Origin: BACL27 sp947488385
GTDB lineage: Bacteria; Actinomycetota; Acidimicrobiia; Acidimicrobiales; Ilumatobacteraceae
Reading direction: 5' to 3'
DNA length: 64,000 bases
Assembly (NCBI GenBank): GCA_964203655.1
Contig: CAXNMJ010000002.1
Location: 62,001 to 126,000 of the forward strand
The position numbers and the translations under genes were made by a program. The notes under the pieces were generated by a model, which searched no databases, was not told the origin of the DNA, and saw only the letters and a list, made by a program, of their open reading frames with translations. This document shows, in pieces, positions 59,596 through 64,000 of this stretch; the stretch's first letter is position 1, and each line of letters starts with the position of its first letter.

Positions 59596-60600
59596 GTGGC
59601 ACGTGACTTAGCCATCGACCTCGGAACCGCAAACACACTCGTTTATATGCAAGGACGAGGCATCGTGATCAACGAGCCCTCAGTTATCGCCGTAAATCGT
59701 CGCAGTGGTGAGGTGCTCGCGACAGGCGAAGAAGCGTGGCAGATGATTGGCCGAACACCCGGCTACATAGTTGCAGTTCGACCATTGCGGGGCGGCGCAA
59801 TTACGGACTTCGAAGTTACAGAAAAGATGATTCGATTGCTTTTGCAACGTGCTGGCGTGTCTAAATTTTCTCGTCCAAAGGTTTTGATCTGCGTTCCTTC
59901 GGCGATTACTGAAGTTGAGCGACGCGCGGTTACCGATGCGACGCGTCGAGCCGGCGCGGCAGATGCCCAATTGCTTGAACAGCCGGTAGCTGCTGCAATC
60001 GGTGCAAATTTGCCGATTGATGAACCAGTTGGCAACATGGTGATTGACATTGGTGGTGGCACAACTGAAACTGCAGTTTTGAGTCTCGGTGGCATTGTTG
60101 CCCTCGAGGCTGTTCGTGTTGGAAGTTTTGACATTGACACAGAAATTCAGTCGCACGTGCGAAGAAATCATGGAATTGCAATTGGTGAGCGCACCGCAGA
60201 AGAAATCAAAAAATCAATTGGTAGCGCAATGCCGATGCCTGGTGACACAGACGCAGAGGTGCGCGGCCGAGATCTTGTAACTGGATTGCCTAAAACAGTT
60301 ATTTTGACCTCGAAAGAAATTCGTGAAGCGATTAATCCCGTGGTCACGCAGATGGTTGACTCTGTCGTCAGGTGCCTTGGAGTAGCCCCACCAGAATTGT
60401 CACAAGATTTCTTGAAGCGCGGAATGTATCTAGTCGGTGGCGGTTCACTGTTGCGCGGAATGGCGGAAAGAATCTCGAATGAAACTCGCGTTCCGGTGAA
60501 CATGTCAAACGAACCGCTTGAAGCAGTTGTGTTGGGTGCCGGTCATTGCATTGAGAACTACGCCGCCTTGCGCGGTTTGTTCATGGACTCTCGTCGCTAA
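59596..60600 (+). CDS. mreB: Rod-shape-determining protein MreB
   Basis: 334 aa from GTG 59596 with GAGGGG ahead. Actin-fold ATPase that organises elongation of the cell wall. The phosphate-1 motif is AIDLGTANTLVYMQGRGIVINEPSVIA, followed by VCVPSAITEVERRAVTDATRRAGA, the phosphate-2 motif GNMVIDIGGGTTETAVLSLGGIV, and the adenosine motif MYLVGGGSLLRGMAERI. mreC/mreD are not adjacent in the visible part, so it may be a solitary or second copy. Confidence 0.95.
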   Translation: MARDLAIDLGTANTLVYMQGRGIVINEPSVIAVNRRSGEVLATGEEAWQMIGRTPGYIVAVRPLRGGAITDFEVTEKMIRLLLQRAGVSKFSRPKVLICVPSAITEVERRAVTDATRRAGAADAQLLEQPVAAAIGANLPIDEPVGNMVIDIGGGTTETAVLSLGGIVALEAVRVGSFDIDTEIQSHVRRNHGIAIGERTAEEIKKSIGSAMPMPGDTDAEVRGRDLVTGLPKTVILTSKEIREAINPVVTQMVDSVVRCLGVAPPELSQDFLKRGMYLVGGGSLLRGMAERISNETRVPVNMSNEPLEAVVLGAGHCIENYAALRGLFMDSRR

Positions 60601-60603
60601 AAC

Positions 60604-61461
60604 TCAACCGTTTACTAAACGAGTCAGTCCTTCTTGCACGACGGTAACTACTAGTTCGCCATTCTGCGAAAAAATGTATCCGCTTGCAATACCGCGAGCA
60701 TTTGAAGTTGAAATTGCAGTTTGATCGTAAAGCAGCCAGTCATCGGCTCTGAACGGCCGATGAAACCACATGACGTGATCAAGACTCGCCATTTGAATTC
60801 CTTGTTCTGTCCACGATCTTCCATGTGGAAGCAATGTTGTGTCAAGCAGTGACATATCGCTTGCGTATGTAACGATGCACGCATGGAGTACGGGGTCATC
60901 TGGAAGTTTTCCATCTGCACGCATCCAAAGTTTTTGTCCTGGGCTCTTGAAATTTTTTCGACTAATCGGATCAGCATCGATGTATCTGAGGTCAATCGGG
61001 CGAGGCCGATCAAACCACTCGCCGATTTGTTCTTTGTACGGCTCCATGCGGGTTTTAAAATCAGGTAGCGACTCTGGCTTTGGCAGACCTTTGGGCATCT
61101 CGATGAAGTGTTCGAGGCCGGGCTCAGTGATCTGGAAACTTGCTTGCAAATTGAAGATTGCTTTGCCGTGCTGAATGGCAATCACTCGTCGGGTGGTGAA
61201 ACTTTTGCCGTCTCGAATTCTGTCGACTTCATAAAGAATTGGAATGCTTGGATCTCCCGGTCGCAAAAAATAGGCGTGAAGTGAGTGCACGCGTCTTGAT
61301 TTGTCGTCAACCGTTCTTGCCGCAGCTACGAGTGCTTGACCCGCTACTTGGCCTCCGAAAACTCTTTGTCGATTTTCTTGCGGCGACAAACCACGAAAAA
61401 TGTTTACTTCAATAACTTCAAGATCAAGCAGAGTAATTAGGTCGTCGAGAGCAGAAGGCAT
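60604..61461 (-). CDS. tesB: Acyl-CoA thioesterase II
   Basis: 285 aa, double hot-dog fold. Hydrolyses medium/long-chain acyl-CoA to fatty acid and CoA. Seen are RVFGGQVAGQALVAAARTV, VHSLHAYFLRPGDPSIPILYEVDRIRDGKSFTTRRVIAIQHGKAIFNLQASF, the catalytic Asp in TYASDMSLLDTTLLPHG, and the Thr/Gln pair in the C-terminus (VTVVQEGLTRL). It is convergent with mreB and divergent from the LIC12162 gene. Confidence 0.93.
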   Translation of the reverse strand: MPSALDDLITLLDLEVIEVNIFRGLSPQENRQRVFGGQVAGQALVAAARTVDDKSRRVHSLHAYFLRPGDPSIPILYEVDRIRDGKSFTTRRVIAIQHGKAIFNLQASFQITEPGLEHFIEMPKGLPKPESLPDFKTRMEPYKEQIGEWFDRPRPIDLRYIDADPISRKNFKSPGQKLWMRADGKLPDDPVLHACIVTYASDMSLLDTTLLPHGRSWTEQGIQMASLDHVMWFHRPFRADDWLLYDQTAISTSNARGIASGYIFSQNGELVVTVVQEGLTRLVNG

Positions 61462-61527
61462 ACTCCTATTCTTACATCTGTCGAGAACAGAACTTGATTA
61501 ATCAGCGGCACAGATAAGATTTAACGA

Positions 61528-63119
61528 GTGACGATCGTCTGGAATGCTCAACGCGTCAGCGAGGGTCTGAAAGAAATTGACTCTGCTCGACCAGCGGTTT
61601 TAGCAAACGTTAAACGTCTTTTAGATGAATACCACAAGGCTGAAAAATCACCTCGCTATTACGACATACTTTTGGGCGATTGGGTGGAGCGTTATCTACA
61701 TCTGATTTACGTTGCAAGTCAACAACTTGCAACTGGTTCTGCCGAGAAAAACCAACAAGGTGAGATTCTAAAAAAAATCAAAGTAACGGCACCAACCGAT
61801 ACCGCCGAGTTTTTTGCGAGCCACCAAAGTTTGCCTGAAGTGGTTCTCGCTGTGCTTCAATCAGTCACCTTTGGCGGCACCGAGTCGGTTGAAATTTCAG
61901 GCAGTGACGTAATCGTGCGAAACTCAGTCGCTGCCCGGTCGTCGTGACAAAATTATTTCTAAATTGTTGAGACTGATTTCAGTCAATAGATCGCCGAAAA
62001 TTTTGTTTGTAAAACCGTTTTCTGGCAATTTGCCGAATTCTTGGATTTCAACCATGTTTTCGTGGCGTAAGTGGGCGAGCCACGACGACTTGCAGTTTGG
62101 TTTCTCTGTGCGTGCAGAGGTTGATTCGCAGTGGAGATCAGAAAAGCTTTTGAATTTTCGAACGGATGCTCCGCTGGCAGAGATCGCTAATTCGATGTTG
62201 ACTGCGTTTCTTCCAGTCTGTGCAGTCGAGGCATTTAGTGGCGTCAGAACAAAAGTCAGTCGTGCCAGGCCAAACCGAGTAGATCACCTCTACTCGTCGC
62301 AAGCTTTGTGGGCTAATTTTACTTTCAAATTGCTAGCCGCCGAGTGGTGCGAGTTGGGTACGAAACTTCATTACCACCAACACGGTGGCTGGTATGGCTT
62401 GGACGAATCGCACGTTGCCGAAAATTACGAATCTCGAGTTGCAGATTTTTACTACACATGGGGATGGAGCAGAGGTGCGAGTCAACACCAAGCCTCTTTC
62501 GCCGGTTGCAATGGAAGTGCACTCACGTGAAAAGACGTTTGATTCATTGATCTGCTTTGATCAGCCCAAGCAGATTTACCGATTGCAGTATTTTCCGTTG
62601 CCGGGCACTTTGCAGACAATGTATGAACAAACGGCTGAATTCGTTAAAACTCGCGAAAGTTCAAAACAGTTGAAGATCAGATTGTTTCCTGGCGAATTCG
62701 GTAAGACACAACAACAGGCGATCACTGATGCTACGCCGAAGGCAATTTTTGACAATTCAATGCCAATTGCTGAGCAGTATTCCGCAAGTCGCCTTGTGAT
62801 TCATAACTATGTTGGTACCTCTTGGCTCGAAACCCTCGGCAACAACATTCCAACAATTTGTTTTTATGACGTGGACGCCTACCGCTTTCGAGAAGATGCG
62901 AAAGAATTGCTGCAAGAGTTGGTCAGAGTAAAAATCTTGCATCTCTCCGGGTCAAGCGCGGCTGAGCACGCAAACTCGATAGATAACGACATCAATTTGT
63001 GGTGGCTGAGTGAAGAAGTTCAAACTGCGCGCAAGAACTTTGCCAAAGAGTTTGCAAACTACTCGCCCGAGTGGAAGAGAAATTGGCAAGAGAATTTTCA
63101 GTCAAAGATTGGTAATTGA
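61528..63119 (+). CDS. LIC12162-family transferase (two frameshifts)
   Basis: Putative transferase family linked to surface-polysaccharide gene clusters. From GTG 61528: SPRYYDILLGDWVERYLHLIYVASQQL is the family's N-terminal block. One extra base between about 61890 and 61945 joins it to LPGRRDKIISKLLRLISVNRSPKILFVKPF, then LHYHQHGGWYGLDESHVAENYESRVADFYYTWGW. A second at about 62471 joins this to EVRVNTKPLSPVAMEVHS, then ASRLVIHNYVGTSWLETLGNNIPTICFY and LWWLSEEVQTARKNFAKEFANYSPEWKRNW. The corrected length is about 530 aa. The acceptor and donor are unknown. Confidence 0.76.
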
Positions 63120-63127
63120 AAATTTAT

Positions 63128-63775
63128 ATGTCGCCAATCAGCGCAGATTTGAAGTCTCAAGCCATCGCAACAAAAGGTTTCATGCCCGAGGTTGAGGGTG
63201 ATGCTTTATATGAGGCTGCAAATCTGGCATGTCGGCAGAATCCGGGTAAACCGATCGTTGAAGTCGGAACTTATTGCGGAAGATCAACTATTTGGCTCGC
63301 CACAGCTGCAAAGAAAAACAAGACGTATGTTTTTACAGTCGACCACCACTTTGGAAGTGAAGAGAATCAACAAGGCTGGGAGTGGTTTGATGAGTCTTTG
63401 ATTGACCCAAAGACACAAAAGTTAAATACTCTTCCGACACTCATTCAAACCCTCAATCGAACCAAAATCTCGCGCAGCGTGGTGCCGATAGTCGCAGAGT
63501 CGCAGACCGCGAGTCGACAGTGGTCATCTGAGTTGGCATTTTGTTTTATTGACGGTGGGCACGGTGAGATGCCGGCACGGCTGGATTATTCGGGATGGTC
63601 GCCAAAAGTTTCTCTCGGTGGATATTTGGCGATCCATGACGTCTTTGCCGACCCAAAAGATGGCGGACAAGCACCGTTTGAGTTCATCTACAGCGCCGCA
63701 CTCAAATCTGGAGAGTTTGTTGAGACATCGGCAACTGGATCGTTGCGCGTGTTGCGTAAAGTTAAGAAATCTTAA
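63128..63775 (+). CDS. Class I SAM-dependent methyltransferase (Methyltransf_24 type)
   Basis: About 215 aa from ATG 63128; TTG 63116, overlapping the previous stop, is an alternative. The SAM site is IVEVGTYCGRSTIWLATAA (about residues 43-61). VDHHFGSEENQQGWEWFDESLIDPKTQKLNTLPTLIQTL and AFCFIDGGHGEMPARLDYSGWSPKVSLGGYLAIHDVF follow. The pattern is widely conserved in actinobacteria beside prenyltransferase-like and glycosyltransferase genes. The target is unknown. It is convergent with the partial gene at the window edge. Confidence 0.85.
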   Translation: MSPISADLKSQAIATKGFMPEVEGDALYEAANLACRQNPGKPIVEVGTYCGRSTIWLATAAKKNKTYVFTVDHHFGSEENQQGWEWFDESLIDPKTQKLNTLPTLIQTLNRTKISRSVVPIVAESQTASRQWSSELAFCFIDGGHGEMPARLDYSGWSPKVSLGGYLAIHDVFADPKDGGQAPFEFIYSAALKSGEFVETSATGSLRVLRKVKKS

Positions 63776-64000
63776 AGATCAAAAGATTCGTCGTAGCGAA
63801 AAATTCGCGACGCCGGAGAAATTGCGTAGAGCGAGTCAGCTGCAAGAATTACGGCCGCACCGGTGTAGGCCGACTTTTCGTTTGCTGGAAACACAACTTT
63901 GTCGGGATAGACCAAACCAGTGAGATAAGAGCCATCGCTAGTGCGATGGTAGGACGTCGTATTCAATAAAAATTGAGCGGTGTCGGTATCTCCGGTTGCA
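63772..64000 (-). CDS. C-terminal part of a prenyltransferase/squalene-cyclase-like protein, cut by window edge
   Basis: 76 residues of open frame run in from the edge and stop at 63772. The segment LLNTTSYHRTSDGSYLTGLVYPDKVVFPANEKSAYTGAAVILAADSLYAISPASRIF resembles the C-terminus of prenyltransferase/squalene-oxidase-repeat proteins that accompany this methyltransferase in actinobacteria. This rests on memory of the arrangement. The N-terminal bulk lies outside. Confidence 0.55.
   Translation of the reverse strand, partial: ATGDTDTAQFLLNTTSYHRTSDGSYLTGLVYPDKVVFPANEKSAYTGAAVILAADSLYAISPASRIFRYDESFDL

Overview
The window looks like a chromosomal segment of a moderate-GC actinobacterium, most likely class Acidimicrobiia (Ilumatobacter-like); this is inferred from gene content, not from a search. 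Pointers are a WhiB regulator, a SenX3/RegX3-type pair next to PhoU and polyphosphate enzymes, an LCP cell-wall ligase, DUF2342 and DUF4916 proteins, MreB, many fatty-acid CoA enzymes and frequent GTG/TTG starts. I saw no rRNA, tRNA, CRISPR array, insertion sequence or prophage, and no gene-free stretch above 300 bases.

Layout. 1-7.6 kb: a primary-type sigma factor (cut by the window edge), a BI-1/YccA membrane protein, a carbamoyltransferase/SGNH/36-aa peptide cassette, a DksA-like mini-protein, a cyclophilin, a YcaQ-type winged-helix protein and a two-gene nucleotidyltransferase module that resembles a toxin-antitoxin pair. 7.6-17 kb: a glutamine-amidotransferase hydrolase, then a six-gene leftward run (valS, LCP, plsY, dedA, alanine-racemase-like, DUF418) and divergent cysS. 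17-33 kb: acyl-CoA dehydrogenases, GH3 glycosidase, a molybdate block (PadR-Mop regulator divergent from modABC), crotonase, TrhO, AlaA-type aminotransferase, SDR, Fe-ADH, NUDIX, MFS and a succinate-semialdehyde-type dehydrogenase. 33-44 kb: DoxX, DUF4916, an Fpg/Nei-like glycosylase, a MacB/FtsX-type ABC system and one giant secreted protein with two complete subtilisin domains. 44-58 kb: AAA+ ATPase/cyclase/VWA module, WhiB, formimidoyltransferase, TatA and a phosphate/polyphosphate block (ppx, 110-aa protein, ppk, phoU, senX3, regX3), then MFS. 58-64 kb: DUF2342, moaE, mreB, tesB, an LIC12162-family transferase, a methyltransferase and the end of a probable prenyltransferase-like gene.

Two global patterns matter to any reader. 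First, at least nine genes are broken by single extra bases, often in short homopolymers, although their motifs are intact on both sides. This looks like insertion-type sequencing error rather than gene decay, so these genes are annotated as whole loci. Second, about fifteen genes have a TANNNT box 5-7 bases before the start codon, which means leaderless transcription; this rule was used to choose several starts.

The most unusual content is the PadR-Mop fusion regulator beside modABC (a likely ModE analogue), the tandem double-subtilase, the Fpg/Nei homologue without the catalytic Pro-Glu, the nucleotidyltransferase module and the carbamoyltransferase cassette ending in a tiny peptide.
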